Source: Bacillota bacterium (GTDB lineage: Bacteria > Bacillota_A > Clostridia > Lachnospirales > Lachnospiraceae). From it: a stretch of DNA of 64,000 bases. Below are positions 27,245 through 37,496 of this stretch, piece by piece; the stretch's first letter is position 1, and every line of letters begins with the position of its first letter. The position numbers and the translations under genes were made by a program. The DNA is taken from positions 1 to 64,000 of the forward strand of contig JAEYMU010000014.1 in NCBI GenBank assembly GCA_023407175.1, read 5' to 3'. The notes below the pieces were generated by a model. That model did no database searches, was not told the DNA's origin, and worked only from the letters and a program-made list of their open reading frames with translations.

Positions 27245-28126
27245 ATGCTATATAAGAAAAAACTACCTTTATTCGTATTTTTAGTACCGGGGCTGTTATT
27301 GATGTTCGTGTTCCTGTATGAGCCGTTTATTGAGAATATCATAAACAGCTTCTATGATATGAGGTCCGTAATTAAGATGCCTGGACAGGAATGGAGCTTT
27401 ATCGGATTTGAAAATTATAAAAAATTATTTACAGATCCAAAGATAAAAATAGCAATCATAAATTCCTTTTGGATGATGGGGCTGGCCGTTGTGTTCCAGG
27501 TGGGCATCGCATTTATATTGGCAATATTGGTTAGTATGATTAAACGGGGGCAGCATGTCTTTCGGACCGTATTTTTCTTCCCCATCGTTATCTCTGCAAC
27601 TGCAATTGGTCTATTATTTAAGTTATTCTACAATTATAACGGCGGTATGCTAAACCAGTTTCTGGCTGCCTTAGGAAAGGAGCCGGTCAACTGGCTCTCG
27701 GTTTCTACCGCATTTGCCATGGTAAGCATACCTACCATCTGGAGCTATGTCGGGTTTTATTTTGTCATAATTCTTACCGGACTGACTGCCATTCCGGATG
27801 AAATCTATGAGGCGGCTTCAATTGACGGCTGTCCCAGATGGAAGCAGGTTTTTTATGTAACGATTCCAATGATACGCGGCGTGATCTGCACCTGTATCAC
27901 TCTGGCGGTTACAGGAGCCTTAAAGGTATTTGACCTGCCCTGGGTCATTGTACCAAAGGGTGCGCCCCAGGGGGTCACTCATTTTCTGGGCACTTATATG
28001 TATGAACAGACCTTTACTATCAATAATATTGATTATGGTTCTACCATAGCATTTCTCATCGTGATTTTGGGCGTTCTGGTCTCAAAGCTGGTCTCAAGAC
28101 TGATCCGGCCGGATGCCAACTTATAG
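27245..28126 (+). CDS. Sugar ABC transporter permease (MalF type)
   Basis: A 293-residue membrane protein with six hydrophobic segments, first at 8-28. The EAA loop is YEAASIDGCPRWKQVFYVTIP. It is the first membrane subunit of the putative chitooligosaccharide importer. The ribosome site is weak (GGCGAG), in line with lower expression than the binding protein upstream. No ATPase gene accompanies it. Confidence 0.92.
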   Translation: MLYKKKLPLFVFLVPGLLLMFVFLYEPFIENIINSFYDMRSVIKMPGQEWSFIGFENYKKLFTDPKIKIAIINSFWMMGLAVVFQVGIAFILAILVSMIKRGQHVFRTVFFFPIVISATAIGLLFKLFYNYNGGMLNQFLAALGKEPVNWLSVSTAFAMVSIPTIWSYVGFYFVIILTGLTAIPDEIYEAASIDGCPRWKQVFYVTIPMIRGVICTCITLAVTGALKVFDLPWVIVPKGAPQGVTHFLGTYMYEQTFTINNIDYGSTIAFLIVILGVLVSKLVSRLIRPDANL

Positions 28127-28184
28127 ACATTCGCAGCAATTTACTAAGTTATCCTGTTGCTGCATAGTATAGTGGAGGTATGGC

Positions 28185-29030
28185 ATGTCTGCTTTAACAA
28201 AGAAAAAGAAATTCAAGCTATCGAATTTATTCATATATCTCATCCTGATCTTCTGGGCTGTAACAACTGTGTTTCCTTTTGTATGGATTATTAACAATTC
28301 CTTCAAGCCCTCAAGAGAAGTGGTGAATTCCTCCTTTACCCTGCCGCTTCAATTTACCTGGCAGAATTATCAGAATGCCTTTGATAATTTGAATATTCTG
28401 ATTGCCTATAAAAACAGCCTGGTCATATCCGGCACGGTTACCCTGGGGGTTATGCTGCTGGCCAGCATGATGGCCTTTGCCATGACCAGATACCAGTTTC
28501 GGGGGAAAGGACTGATTAACTCTCTGATTCTGGCAAGCCTTATGTTTCCGGTGTTTTCAACAATTATTCCGGTTTTTAAGCTGATGTCCCAGGCACAATT
28601 GATTAACAAGGCCATATCGGTTATTCTGCCCCAGATTGCCGGCAATTTAAGCTTCGCAACTGTGGTTATGATGGGCTTTTTGCGTGATTTGCCGATGGAA
28701 ATGGAGGAGGCGGCATATATGGAGGGGGCCAATGTGAGAAAGGTGTTTACAAGAATTATCGTACCTCTCTCCAAGCCGTCCCTTGCAACGGTTGCCATCT
28801 TCTGCTTCCTTTGGTCCTATAATGATTTATTTACCCAGCTCATTATGATACGAAAGCGCACCAAGTATCCGGTATGTGCCCTGCTGAATGAAATCAGCTC
28901 AAAGTATGGGACCGATTACGGACTTATGGCGGCTTCTATTGCGATTATTATTATTCCCGTCGTAATCGTATACATTTTTTTGCAAAAGAATATAATTAAG
29001 GGTTTGACTGCCGGGGCGGTCAAAGGTTAG
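28185..29030 (+). CDS. Sugar ABC transporter permease (MalG type)
   Basis: A 281-residue permease with a cytoplasmic Lys-rich N-terminus, six membrane segments and the EAA loop EEAAYMEGANVRKVFTRIIV. GTGGAGG is about 6 nt before ATG 28185. It pairs with the permease at 27245 and is followed 48 nt later by the response regulator gene, so the transport and control genes are co-transcribed. Confidence 0.92.
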   Translation: MSALTKKKKFKLSNLFIYLILIFWAVTTVFPFVWIINNSFKPSREVVNSSFTLPLQFTWQNYQNAFDNLNILIAYKNSLVISGTVTLGVMLLASMMAFAMTRYQFRGKGLINSLILASLMFPVFSTIIPVFKLMSQAQLINKAISVILPQIAGNLSFATVVMMGFLRDLPMEMEEAAYMEGANVRKVFTRIIVPLSKPSLATVAIFCFLWSYNDLFTQLIMIRKRTKYPVCALLNEISSKYGTDYGLMAASIAIIIIPVVIVYIFLQKNIIKGLTAGAVKG

Positions 29031-29078
29031 AATTTAGGTATATAAGGAGCAGGAAAGCAATTCTGGTTAGGAGAAGAT

Positions 29079-29855
29079 ATGTATAGGGTTGTAATTATTG
29101 ATGATGAACCGATTATTGTAGAAGGTATCTCCCGGATGATATCCTGGGATGATTTCGAGTGCAAAATTGTCGCTACTGCCAATGACGGTACGGAAGGGGC
29201 AGCAGTCATTCGTGAGTTTAAGCCGCATATTGTCATAACAGATATTGCAATGCCGGACCAGGATGGTTTGACGATGATTGCCGGTGTCAAATCGGAATTT
29301 CCCGATATGGAGATCAGTATCCTGACCGGCTACCGCAAATTCGAATATGCCCAGAAGGCACTCCATCTGGGTGTAAGCCGGTTCCTGCTAAAGCCATCAA
29401 ATCTGGAGGAGATAGAAGAAGCAATCCGTACGATGGTACAAAATCTGAAGGGTCACTCCATATTGCCGGAGGACATTCAGCCGGAGGGATCGGAGGATAA
29501 ATTAGATAATGATGCCAGCAATTTTATCGTAAAGAATGCGATGAAGTATCTGGAGCAAAATTACCCCCATAAAATCACCCTTTCGGAGGTGGCGGAGAAA
29601 ACCTATGTCAGCCAGTGGCATCTTAGCAAGCTCCTTAACCGCCATCTGGGGCAGAACTTTTCGGAAATTTTAAATAACATCCGTATTAGGGAAGCACAAA
29701 AGCTCTTGAAGGATCCTTCCCTGCGCATCGGTGATATTGCGGAGCGGGTGGGTTTCCTGGATATGGCACATTTCTCAAGAGTATTTAAGAAGAGTGTGGG
29801 TATCTCGGCAAATGAATATAGAAACAGTATTTCACAAAAGGAAATCGATCAATAA
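29079..29855 (+). CDS. Two-component response regulator (REC plus AraC HTH)
   Basis: A 258-residue regulator, shorter than its paralogue at 8737 because the middle domain is missing. The receiver has VVIIDDEP, phosphoacceptor Asp55 in ITDIAMPD, Thr in LTGYRK and Lys in LKPSN. The AraC double helix-turn-helix is at about 160-255. TAGGAGAAGAT precedes ATG 29079. It is probably phosphorylated by the kinase at 23835. Its candidate targets are the repeated elements at 18335 and 19411, and perhaps its own operon. Confidence 0.92.
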   Translation: MYRVVIIDDEPIIVEGISRMISWDDFECKIVATANDGTEGAAVIREFKPHIVITDIAMPDQDGLTMIAGVKSEFPDMEISILTGYRKFEYAQKALHLGVSRFLLKPSNLEEIEEAIRTMVQNLKGHSILPEDIQPEGSEDKLDNDASNFIVKNAMKYLEQNYPHKITLSEVAEKTYVSQWHLSKLLNRHLGQNFSEILNNIRIREAQKLLKDPSLRIGDIAERVGFLDMAHFSRVFKKSVGISANEYRNSISQKEIDQ

Positions 29856-29866
29856 TAAAAGAGAGC

Positions 29867-31951
29867 GTGATAGCGGTGATAAAATCCATAAGCAAAAAAA
29901 GCCTGCCGGAATTTAAGAAAAATAAAGGTCATTCCACCTTTGGAATTCATAGTATCAAAGGTAAACTTTTTATTGCATTTGCAATTCCCGTGATATTTAT
30001 TGTTGCTCTTGGTATCATTTCATATGATAAAGCCTCATACGGGATTGTATCCAGTGTGGAGAAAAATGTACAAAAGACGGTGGAGGCCACGGGTGATTAT
30101 TATAATCTGGGTCTGAAATCTGTTGCGGCAACGGCAAGCCAGCTGGCATCCGGTGATAATGTAAAATCCGTGAAGGAATACGGCTCCTATAAGAGTATTC
30201 ACAAGGCTATCATTGCGAAGCTTTCCTCGGATGACTTTATTGGGAATATCCATGTGTTTTCCAGGGAAGGTGCGGCTATTTCCACGAAGACCGGTGCATT
30301 AAAGGAGGATATCGTAAGCGGCTTTGAGGCTTCTGCGGAAGGAAAGCAGTTTACACAAGGGGCTAAGGAAGTTTGGCTTGGTATTCATGCCTTTCTTGAT
30401 ACAAAGTTTGAAACCAGTCCATCCAACTACAGTCTGTCGCTAATTGAAGCAATTTATAATTCCAGCGGATTTTCAGAAACTGGCGGAGAGATTATCGGTT
30501 ACATAGTAATTGATATAAAGCCGGAGACTATCGCTAATTCACTTGGCCGTATCCAATGGGGTAAGGGCAGTATCAGCGGATTTATTTCGGACCGGCGGGA
30601 AGTGAATTCACAGCAGGAGGAACCGGTTTTTATAGGCCAGAGCTTTGTGCAGGAGGCTATGGAGAGCGGTGAGATAAGCGGGAATCAATATGTTGTTTAT
30701 AAGGGAGAGAAGTATCTCTTTTTATATCGCAGAATTGATACCTCAGGCGCCCTGCTTTGTGGACTGATACCAAAGGCTAGTATCATGAAGCAGGCCTATG
30801 ATATTAAAATTATTACCATTGCGCTGGTTCTTGCGGCCAGCCTGATAGCAATCCTGATCGGGATATGGATGTCTTATCATATTGGCAATGCGACTGCGCA
30901 GATGGTGGCGGCACTTAAAAAAGCTTCAGACGGAGATCTAACGGCGCGTATCCATTTAAAGCGAAAAGACGAATTCGCATTTTTGGCCAGGCATTTTAAT
31001 CAGATGCTTACAAGTATGAGAACCATTCTTGAGAAGGTATCCCAGGTTAATCTGGAGGTTTCCGGTACCTCCGGCAGGATAGAGCTTACGACAGAGGAAT
31101 TCTTAGGCTCGGCAAAGGAGATCACCCGGGCACTGGGGGAGATACAAAAGGGAATGGAAAATCAGGCCTCCGACACGGAAGGCTGCCTGCGGCAGATGAA
31201 TTATCTTGCCGGAAGAATCCATTCGGTAAATCAAAACACCAAAGACATAGACAGGATAGCGGCAGAAACAACGGAGGTCACTCATGAAGGAATTGTATTA
31301 ATGAAGGAGCTAAATGAGAAGACAGACGCCACGAATGTAATTACTCAAAGAGTCATCCGTAATATAGAAGACCTGGATACGCAAACTGGTGAAATCACAG
31401 AGATTTTGCGTGTGATCAATGAGATTGCCGGACAGACAAATCTGTTGTCCTTAAATGCTGCGATTGAAGCGGCAAGGGCCGGGGAGGCCGGGAAGGGCTT
31501 CAGTGTTGTGGCAGCTGCAGTCAGACAGCTGGCGGATCAATCCCTAAGCTCCTCAAAACAAATTGAACGGATTATAGGCAGGATAGAAGAAAGAACGAAA
31601 TTAACAGCACAGTCGGCAAGGCAGGCTGAAGATATCGTAGCTTTACAAAACGAAGCCTTGGATAAGTCAAAGAGGGTATTTCAAAATATTATGCTCCATG
31701 TTGAACAGCTGGCAGCTACCCTACAGGGTATTACTACGGAGGTGGGTGACATGGAGGAGGTAAAGAACAAAACCTTAAAGGCTATGACGGATATATCGGC
31801 AGTTGTCGAGGAAACGGTTGCGGTAACCGAAGAAATCAACGCCTCCTCGGTCAACCAGCTGACGGCGGTAAGCAGCCTTAGGGAAACGGTGAATCAGCTT
31901 TCCGATCATACAAGAGAGCTGGATAAAGCTATGCTGCTATTTACAATATAG
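29867..31951 (+). CDS. Methyl-accepting chemotaxis protein
   Basis: A 694-residue chemoreceptor with TM1 about 30-50, a Cache-like periplasm-side sensor about 55-300, TM2 about 312-335, HAMP to about 390, and a signalling coiled coil with hairpin tip [19 protein letters not shown]. The following [12 protein letters not shown] departs from the usual V-A-D-E-V-R: both acidic residues are Ala. The start is probably GTG 29867 (GTG 29876 is also possible). It follows the regulator by 11 nt. Its location suggests chemotaxis towards chitin sugars, either by direct binding or through the binding protein. Confidence 0.9.
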   Translation: MIAVIKSISKKSLPEFKKNKGHSTFGIHSIKGKLFIAFAIPVIFIVALGIISYDKASYGIVSSVEKNVQKTVEATGDYYNLGLKSVAATASQLASGDNVKSVKEYGSYKSIHKAIIAKLSSDDFIGNIHVFSREGAAISTKTGALKEDIVSGFEASAEGKQFTQGAKEVWLGIHAFLDTKFETSPSNYSLSLIEAIYNSSGFSETGGEIIGYIVIDIKPETIANSLGRIQWGKGSISGFISDRREVNSQQEEPVFIGQSFVQEAMESGEISGNQYVVYKGEKYLFLYRRIDTSGALLCGLIPKASIMKQAYDIKIITIALVLAASLIAILIGIWMSYHIGNATAQMVAALKKASDGDLTARIHLKRKDEFAFLARHFNQMLTSMRTILEKVSQVNLEVSGTSGRIELTTEEFLGSAKEITRALGEIQKGMENQASDTEGCLRQMNYLAGRIHSVNQNTKDIDRIAAETTEVTHEGIVLMKELNEKTDATNVITQRVIRNIEDLDTQTGEITEILRVINEIAGQTNLLSLNAAIEAARAGEAGKGFSVVAAAVRQLADQSLSSSKQIERIIGRIEERTKLTAQSARQAEDIVALQNEALDKSKRVFQNIMLHVEQLAATLQGITTEVGDMEEVKNKTLKAMTDISAVVEETVAVTEEINASSVNQLTAVSSLRETVNQLSDHTRELDKAMLLFTI

Positions 31952-32035
31952 CCGTTCTTATAGCTGCCCTTGCAAATGTGGAGTACGTATATAACCATAA
32001 ACAATAATAACTTAGATAGAAAGAAAGTGTTTTGC

Positions 32036-33208
32036 ATGCTGATAAAGAATGTAATGATATTTACCGATAACGGTCAGTTTAAACCGGGTAAGCTTTGGAT
32101 CAAAGGGGAAGCAATTCAGCGGGTGGATGTTATAAGCGGGCAGGATAATGACCCGTCGGAGCCTTTTTTGTGTGAGGCAGAGGAGGTTTTAGACGGAGCA
32201 GGGGGATATATAATTCCCGGACTGACGGACCTTCATTTTCATGGCTGTGCCGGTTATGATTTCTGTGACGGAACACAGGAGGCATTACAGGCCATTGGCA
32301 AATATGAGGCATCCCATGGAATTACTGCCATCTGTCCGGCAACTATGACCCTGCCTGAGGAGACTCTCTCAGAAATCTGCCGGAATGCTGCTGATTACAG
32401 GGAGGATGGAGGCTCCGTATTATGCGGAATTCATATGGAGGGACCCTTCCTTTCGGAAAAGAAAAAAGGGGCCCAGAATGCCACTTATTTGCACAAGCCG
32501 GATATTCAGATGTATGAAAGGCTGAATCAGTTAAGCGGGAATTTGTTTAAAATCGTAAGCATTGCGCCGGAGGAAGAGGGGGCAATGGAATTTATAACGG
32601 AGCTTAAGGATAGGGTAGTTTTATCCCTGGCCCATAGTATGGCCGGATATGACATAGCCAGGGAGGCCTTTGATAAGGGCCTTTGCCATGTAACCCATCT
32701 GTATAATGCCATGCCGCCCTTCCATCACCGGGATCCGGGCGTGGTTGGAGCTGCCTTTGACAGTAAGGGTACAACGGTTGAATTAATCTGTGACGGCATA
32801 CATCTGCATCCCGGTATGATCCGGGCAACGATAAAGATGTTTGGTGAGGATAGAATTATTTTCGTCAGTGACAGTATGAGAGCAACGGGACTGCCCGATG
32901 GTACCTACTCCCTGGGCGGGCAGGAGGTACGGGTATCGGGAAGGGCGGCAACCCTTGGGGATGGAACCATTGCCGGTTCGGTGACAAATCTTTTTGAATG
33001 CATGAGGAAGACGGTAAAGGAATTTGGAATTCCCTTGGAGACGGCTGTCAGGGCAGCGGCCGTAAATCCTGCCAAACGGATTGGAATTTATGACAAATAT
33101 GGCAGTATAGAGCCGGGGAAGACGGCAAATATCCTGCTGCTTAATCAGGATTTGGAGCTGGTTAAGGTGATACTAAGGGGTAGCATTTTAGAGCACAGCG
33201 AAGTATAG
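32036..33208 (+). CDS. nagA: N-acetylglucosamine-6-phosphate deacetylase
   Basis: A 390-residue cytoplasmic amidohydrolase that converts GlcNAc-6-P to glucosamine-6-P and acetate. Motifs: metal-site HFHGCAGYD, the HMEGPF strand with the metal Glu, SLAHSMAGYD, THLYNAMPPFHHR, DGIHLHPG and the catalytic Asp in FVSDSMRATG. ATG 32036 gives the typical MLIKNV N-terminus; an upstream in-frame TTG at 31970 lacks a ribosome site. It is 15 nt ahead of nagB. These two genes receive GlcNAc-6-P from both the mutase and kinase branches. Confidence 0.95.
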   Translation: MLIKNVMIFTDNGQFKPGKLWIKGEAIQRVDVISGQDNDPSEPFLCEAEEVLDGAGGYIIPGLTDLHFHGCAGYDFCDGTQEALQAIGKYEASHGITAICPATMTLPEETLSEICRNAADYREDGGSVLCGIHMEGPFLSEKKKGAQNATYLHKPDIQMYERLNQLSGNLFKIVSIAPEEEGAMEFITELKDRVVLSLAHSMAGYDIAREAFDKGLCHVTHLYNAMPPFHHRDPGVVGAAFDSKGTTVELICDGIHLHPGMIRATIKMFGEDRIIFVSDSMRATGLPDGTYSLGGQEVRVSGRAATLGDGTIAGSVTNLFECMRKTVKEFGIPLETAVRAAAVNPAKRIGIYDKYGSIEPGKTANILLLNQDLELVKVILRGSILEHSEV

Positions 33209-33223
33209 ACGGAGGAGAAGTAA

Positions 33224-33973
33224 ATGCGTATTTACAAGGTGAGTGATTACAGGGCAATGAGCCGGAAGGCTGCGAATATTATCTCTGCCCAGATTATCCT
33301 AAAGCCGGACAGTGTCCTTGGTCTGGCAACAGGATCAACACCGATCGGTATTTACCAGCAGTTGATTGAATGGTATAACAAGGGTGATTTGGATTTTAGC
33401 AAAATAAGGACAGTGAATCTTGATGAGTATAAGGGATTGTCCTGCGATAACCGGCAAAGCTACCATTATTTCATGAAGCATCATCTTTTTGAGCATATCA
33501 ATATTGGGATGGGGCATACCTATCTGCCGGAGGGAATGGCCCCGGACAGCGAGAAGGAGTGCAGGCGCTTTGATGGAGTAATTGAACAGCTGGGGGGAAT
33601 TGATTTTCAGCTTCTGGGTCTGGGCCACAACGGCCATATCGGATTTAATGAGCCTGGCGAGGCCTTTGAAAAGGGAACCCATTGTGTGGAGCTTACCCCC
33701 TCAACAATTGAAGCAAATTCCCGGTTGTTTGCGAAGGGGGAGCCAGTACCGAGCTGCGCCTATACCATGGGAATTCAGACGATTATGCTGGCAAGAAAAA
33801 TATTGCTGGTGGTAAGCGGCGGGGATAAGGAGGAAATTCTTTTAAGGGCATTAACCGGCCCGGTTACTCCTACGGTCCCAGCCTCCATTCTGCAATTGCA
33901 TTCAGATCTGACCGTGGTGGCTGACCAGGCTGCTGCAGTACTCCTGGATGAAAAAGATATGGAAATCAACTGA
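33224..33973 (+). CDS. nagB: Glucosamine-6-phosphate deaminase
   Basis: A 249-residue cytoplasmic enzyme forming fructose-6-P and ammonia. Motifs: LGLATGSTPIGIYQ for phosphate, VNLDEYKGL with the catalytic Asp, and GLGHNGHIGFNEPG with the ring-opening His. The length matches the short Gram-positive NagB that lacks the allosteric extension of the E. coli enzyme. GGAGGAGAAG precedes ATG 33224. It is the last gene of the chitin-sugar locus, followed by a strong terminator. Confidence 0.96.
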   Translation: MRIYKVSDYRAMSRKAANIISAQIILKPDSVLGLATGSTPIGIYQQLIEWYNKGDLDFSKIRTVNLDEYKGLSCDNRQSYHYFMKHHLFEHINIGMGHTYLPEGMAPDSEKECRRFDGVIEQLGGIDFQLLGLGHNGHIGFNEPGEAFEKGTHCVELTPSTIEANSRLFAKGEPVPSCAYTMGIQTIMLARKILLVVSGGDKEEILLRALTGPVTPTVPASILQLHSDLTVVADQAAAVLLDEKDMEIN

Positions 33974-34028
33974 TTGAATGGCATGTCAGCTGAAAGGTAA
34001 AATAGCATGGATTTTATTATAAAACAAA

Positions 34029-34080
34029 AGGGCGAGCCGCATCCTAACTTAAAAGTTATTTTGTGGCTCGCCTCTTTTTA
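34029..34080. terminator. Bidirectional terminator, nagB / GH74
   Basis: GGCGAGCC (34031-34038) pairs with GGCTCGCC (34065-34072). A-rich sequence lies on the left and CTTTTTA on the right, so it serves convergent nagB and the minus-strand GH74 gene. AACTT/AAGTT extends pairing in the loop. Confidence 0.88.
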
Positions 34081-34142
34081 TAACAGGAATTTTGCATATC
34101 CTTCTTTGCGAATACCTGCTGCGCGGAAAGGATGCTTCAATC

Positions 34143-37100
34143 CTACGGCTCTACACCATATGCCAATGTGCCGGAGATATAAGCGGTAACATGATTCCAG
34201 CTGGTATAGGCGGTTGCCGTGGAATTGTAGGAGTAATCATTGGTCATAGTATAATTACTCCAATCGGTTTTGGCAAAGCGCACCTGAACCTCAATACTCT
34301 GTCCGGCAGCAAGGCTTCCTGCACCCGAAGCAAAGGTGATTTCCAGGTAATAATCCGCATTTGTCTTGGCCGGACTTATGGCTGTAAAGGTGCCGGAGAC
34401 ATACTGGCTTCCCGCATTGCTCCAATCACAATAGAAGTTCTGGCTTGCAGTACCCTCTTTTGTATAGTAATACCGTAATTTCACATCGGAAAGTGTAATG
34501 GCTGAACTTCCGTTATTCGTAAGCTTGTATTTTGCATAAACCGTATTGGCCTGCGCCGCAGTTGCCCCGTAGAATTTAACATCCAGATTGCTGGTAACGG
34601 GGGTCGGCGTCACAGTCGGGGTTACCGACGGTGTTATTGTCGGTGTAACCGTAGGCGTAACGGTTGGAGTTACCGTGGGCGTTATGGATGGTGTAACGGT
34701 AGGAGTTACAGTAGGAGTTACCGTCGGAGTCACGGCTGGAGTTACCGTGGGTGTTACAGAAGGAGTCACCGTAGGTGTTGTCGTAGGCAGGGTGCCTGCG
34801 ATATCAGCATAAAGGATACCCCTTCCGTTTGTACCGATATATACTCTGCCGTATATTCTGGGATCTCCGGTAATACAGGTAATAGTACCGTACTGGTGCT
34901 GGTCATCATTGATACGAATCCAGGACTGGCCCGCATCATCGGAACGGAATATTCCATAAACTCCGTTGATGGTTGCAGAGGTATAGAGAGCCATATAGCT
35001 GCTTCCGGTAGCTGCCATACCAAAGCCGATGGTTGCTGCGGAAGAAATATTGCTAAGCTTTGTAAAGCTTGCTCCCGAATTGGTGCTGTGATACAGACCG
35101 CTTAAAGAGGTGGTGTTTTCATCTGTTCCTGCAAGCCAAACATCACCCTCCACACCCGGCACAGCCTTGATATTGGAGGAAGCGGGCAGCCCGGTAACGG
35201 CAGCCGTAAAGGAAGCACCTTTATTCGTACTTACATAGAAGGTTCCATTATAGAAACCATAAAACTTATTGGAATTGACACGATCGGACACTACCTTGGC
35301 TCCGGCGGGTATTCCTGTGCTAAGGGTCCAGGAAGAACCGGAGTTGGTGGAATAATAAACGGGTTGTCCGTTCGGAGCCCAGACAATTCCGTTACCGTCT
35401 GCGGACATGGCAACCATGCCTCCGCCTGTGGTATCGGTGGAGCTGGAGCTCCAGGCATTATTCAGGGTGTACCAATTGCTGCCTCCATCCCAGGATAGGC
35501 CGATTCTGGGATTGGTTCCCGTATCCGTATTTCCTACCCGGACATATTTTGTAGGATTTAATTCGGCATAATCGATACTGGTATTGCCAAGGAACGGTGT
35601 AAGCATCATCATACTCGGAACCGCATCCAGATTCGTATGTACAAAGCCGCCGACATCATACATAGCACTTACCAGGTGTGCCGTACCCGTTGTAGGACTG
35701 ATTAATGCCTGTACCGCGGTTTGCTCAATACCCTTTGCGTACACGGACAGATTTACCTTTCCTCCGCTGTCAATGGCCGTCAGATTGGTTGTACCATACA
35801 CTGTGGCTCCTGTACCATACATCATCCGGTTGGAGTTAAAAGGATCGATGGACAGATTGCCAATCATCCATCCGATCTTTACGGCAGGCTCCGGTGGATT
35901 GTCACTCTTTCCGAAGGTAAGCCAAGGAGAAACAGAGATATCCTGGGTATACCGCAGGGTTCTGCTGGGATAGCCATTCCAATCCCAGAATCTTGTCCAG
36001 GTGGCTCCTCCGTCCGTGCTTCGGAAGATATTGGCATCCGGCCACCAGGAGTTTAAGGTAGATACCATGATAACATCCGGATTGCTCGCATCTACTGCGA
36101 GACCGCCATATCCATAGTAGTTATTGCTGTCCGAGCTTAGCACCGGAGAAATTTCGGTCCATACCCCGGTTAATGTATTGTATTTCCACACCTCACCCTT
36201 TTGTCCGTCATAAGGGCCTACTCCATTGCTATAGGAGATATACAGCATTCCATTGGAGGCCAGGACTCCATGGTGGGGAAGTAAGCCTGTGGTAACCGTT
36301 GGATTGCTGGTATCGGCAACTACGGTTTTTTTCGGTTGGCCGGAAACTGCTGACCAGCTTGTCCCGCCATCCTTTGTTACATATACCATGTCCTCGCCCT
36401 TCTTATTGGCAACACCTACATAGATGGTTTTGCAGGGACTGCCGGAGGAGCTGGAGGTAGGATCGGGTGTTACCCAGACAACACCGGTTAGGGTACTGTC
36501 ATAGGTATCGGCATCATCGGTCGGGGCATAATCACCCACAGCCGTTAAGCCTGTAACCTTGCTCCAGGTTGCGCCGTAATCCGTACTTTTCCACAGACCA
36601 TTGCCGCAACGGGTACCAAAGTACAGTACATTAGTGGAATTCGGGTCAACAACAAGACGTTCTCCCATGGACCTTCCAAGCATATTTGCTCCGTTTTTAA
36701 AAGGAAGCTGGGTGATCTGCCAGGTATTGCCGTAATCCGAAGAGCGCAGAATACATCCGTTGGATTTTGTCCAATCATTGGTATAGGTACCTGCCGCTAT
36801 GTATACGCGGTTTGTTTGCACCGGATCGACTGCAAGGCTTTCACAGCCCGTATAGTTCCAATCTGCGGCAGTAATGAAGTCTGTTAGTGGAATCCAGGTG
36901 CTGGTAGTGGGATTCCAGCGGTAAGCACCGCCCATGTCCGATCTTGCGTAAATCAAATCCTTTTCTCCCGGGTTGAAGATAATATTATCAATATATCCTC
37001 CTGCGACAATTTGAACATTTTTCCAGGTATAAGACTGGCTCTGTACGCTGTCCGCGTAGGTCTCTCCCGGTGTGGTTCTGCCTATTACAATTAATGACAG

Positions 37101-37145
37101 AACAAGTATGATACTTACAATCTTATAAAGCTTCTTTTTTCTCAT
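34143..37145 (-). CDS. Xyloglucanase, GH74 with C-terminal CBM3
   Basis: A 1000-residue secreted endo-xyloglucanase that would cut the beta-1,4-glucan backbone of xyloglucan. It has a Sec signal peptide (hydrophobic 9-22), then a double seven-bladed propeller about 40-775 with many DGG/SxDxGxTW repeats. Asp70 in ARSDMGGAY and Asp about 497 in YDVGGF fit the two catalytic Asp positions. A Thr-Pro-Thr-Val linker (about 785-850) leads to a cellulose-binding CBM3 (about 855-1000, with KLRYYYT and FYCDWSN). There is no dockerin, so it is a free enzyme. AGGGGGGT precedes ATG 37145. Confidence 0.95.
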   Translation of the reverse strand: MRKKKLYKIVSIILVLSLIVIGRTTPGETYADSVQSQSYTWKNVQIVAGGYIDNIIFNPGEKDLIYARSDMGGAYRWNPTTSTWIPLTDFITAADWNYTGCESLAVDPVQTNRVYIAAGTYTNDWTKSNGCILRSSDYGNTWQITQLPFKNGANMLGRSMGERLVVDPNSTNVLYFGTRCGNGLWKSTDYGATWSKVTGLTAVGDYAPTDDADTYDSTLTGVVWVTPDPTSSSSGSPCKTIYVGVANKKGEDMVYVTKDGGTSWSAVSGQPKKTVVADTSNPTVTTGLLPHHGVLASNGMLYISYSNGVGPYDGQKGEVWKYNTLTGVWTEISPVLSSDSNNYYGYGGLAVDASNPDVIMVSTLNSWWPDANIFRSTDGGATWTRFWDWNGYPSRTLRYTQDISVSPWLTFGKSDNPPEPAVKIGWMIGNLSIDPFNSNRMMYGTGATVYGTTNLTAIDSGGKVNLSVYAKGIEQTAVQALISPTTGTAHLVSAMYDVGGFVHTNLDAVPSMMMLTPFLGNTSIDYAELNPTKYVRVGNTDTGTNPRIGLSWDGGSNWYTLNNAWSSSSTDTTGGGMVAMSADGNGIVWAPNGQPVYYSTNSGSSWTLSTGIPAGAKVVSDRVNSNKFYGFYNGTFYVSTNKGASFTAAVTGLPASSNIKAVPGVEGDVWLAGTDENTTSLSGLYHSTNSGASFTKLSNISSAATIGFGMAATGSSYMALYTSATINGVYGIFRSDDAGQSWIRINDDQHQYGTITCITGDPRIYGRVYIGTNGRGILYADIAGTLPTTTPTVTPSVTPTVTPAVTPTVTPTVTPTVTPSITPTVTPTVTPTVTPTITPSVTPTVTPTPVTSNLDVKFYGATAAQANTVYAKYKLTNNGSSAITLSDVKLRYYYTKEGTASQNFYCDWSNAGSQYVSGTFTAISPAKTNADYYLEITFASGAGSLAAGQSIEVQVRFAKTDWSNYTMTNDYSYNSTATAYTSWNHVTAYISGTLAYGVEP
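34599..34788 (-). repeat. 12-nt tandem repeat encoding the TPTV linker
   Basis: About 15 degenerate copies of a 12-nt unit encoding Thr-Pro-Thr-Val (also SVTP and ITPS variants) inside the GH74 gene. It is a flexible, probably O-glycosylated, inter-domain linker. Third positions vary, so the array is old or under selection against slippage. Confidence 0.9.
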
Positions 37146-37304
37146 TGATTACCCCCCTGACTTAAAATTGGTTTTTTGTATAGCCTTTGCCCTTACCTTG
37201 TCTAAACCCCTTTCATAGACACATCACACGCCTTTCCTAAGAAAATAACATGGTTTATGCCGGACTCCATAGAAAATATATTCAGTAAATAAACTAGTAA
37301 TTTA

Positions 37305-37333
37305 TACATAGCATAAATGGCGAAAATTGTCAA
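37305..37333 (-). promoter_or_regulatory. Sigma-A promoter of GH74 gene
   Basis: On the minus strand TTGACA (37328-37333) is followed after 17 nt by TATGTA (37305-37310). It lies 160 nt upstream of the start codon. The GH43 promoter at 41089 has the same -35, spacing and -10 type. Confidence 0.75.
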
Positions 37334-37469
37334 TTGTTACTAAAATACTATTGTAATTTAATGGGATATGGTGTAAAATATAACTAATGCTCTGCCCATT
37401 GATTAGGGCAGTTTCTTCTGTTTTGGACATCAAAATGGGGAGAAATGAGATAATAACGGTTAAAAATAT

Positions 37470-37496
37470 GAAAAGCAGGCAAAAGTGCCTGCTTTG
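37470..37496 (-). terminator. Terminator of the small minus-strand gene
   Basis: AAAGCAGGCA (37472-37481) pairs with TGCCTGCTTT (37486-37495) around a 4-nt loop. On the minus strand it runs into TTTTCATATTTTT. It lies about 30 nt past the stop at 37527. Confidence 0.8.

Noticed and set aside
33974..34142. glmS-type ribozyme or other known riboswitch near nagB
   Set aside because: The sequence is a simple bidirectional hairpin terminator; no conserved ribozyme core is visible, and nagA/nagB leaders are too short.
34599..34788. CRISPR-like tandem repetition
   Set aside because: The repeats are contiguous 12-nt units in frame, encoding a TPTV linker in GH74; there are no spacers.
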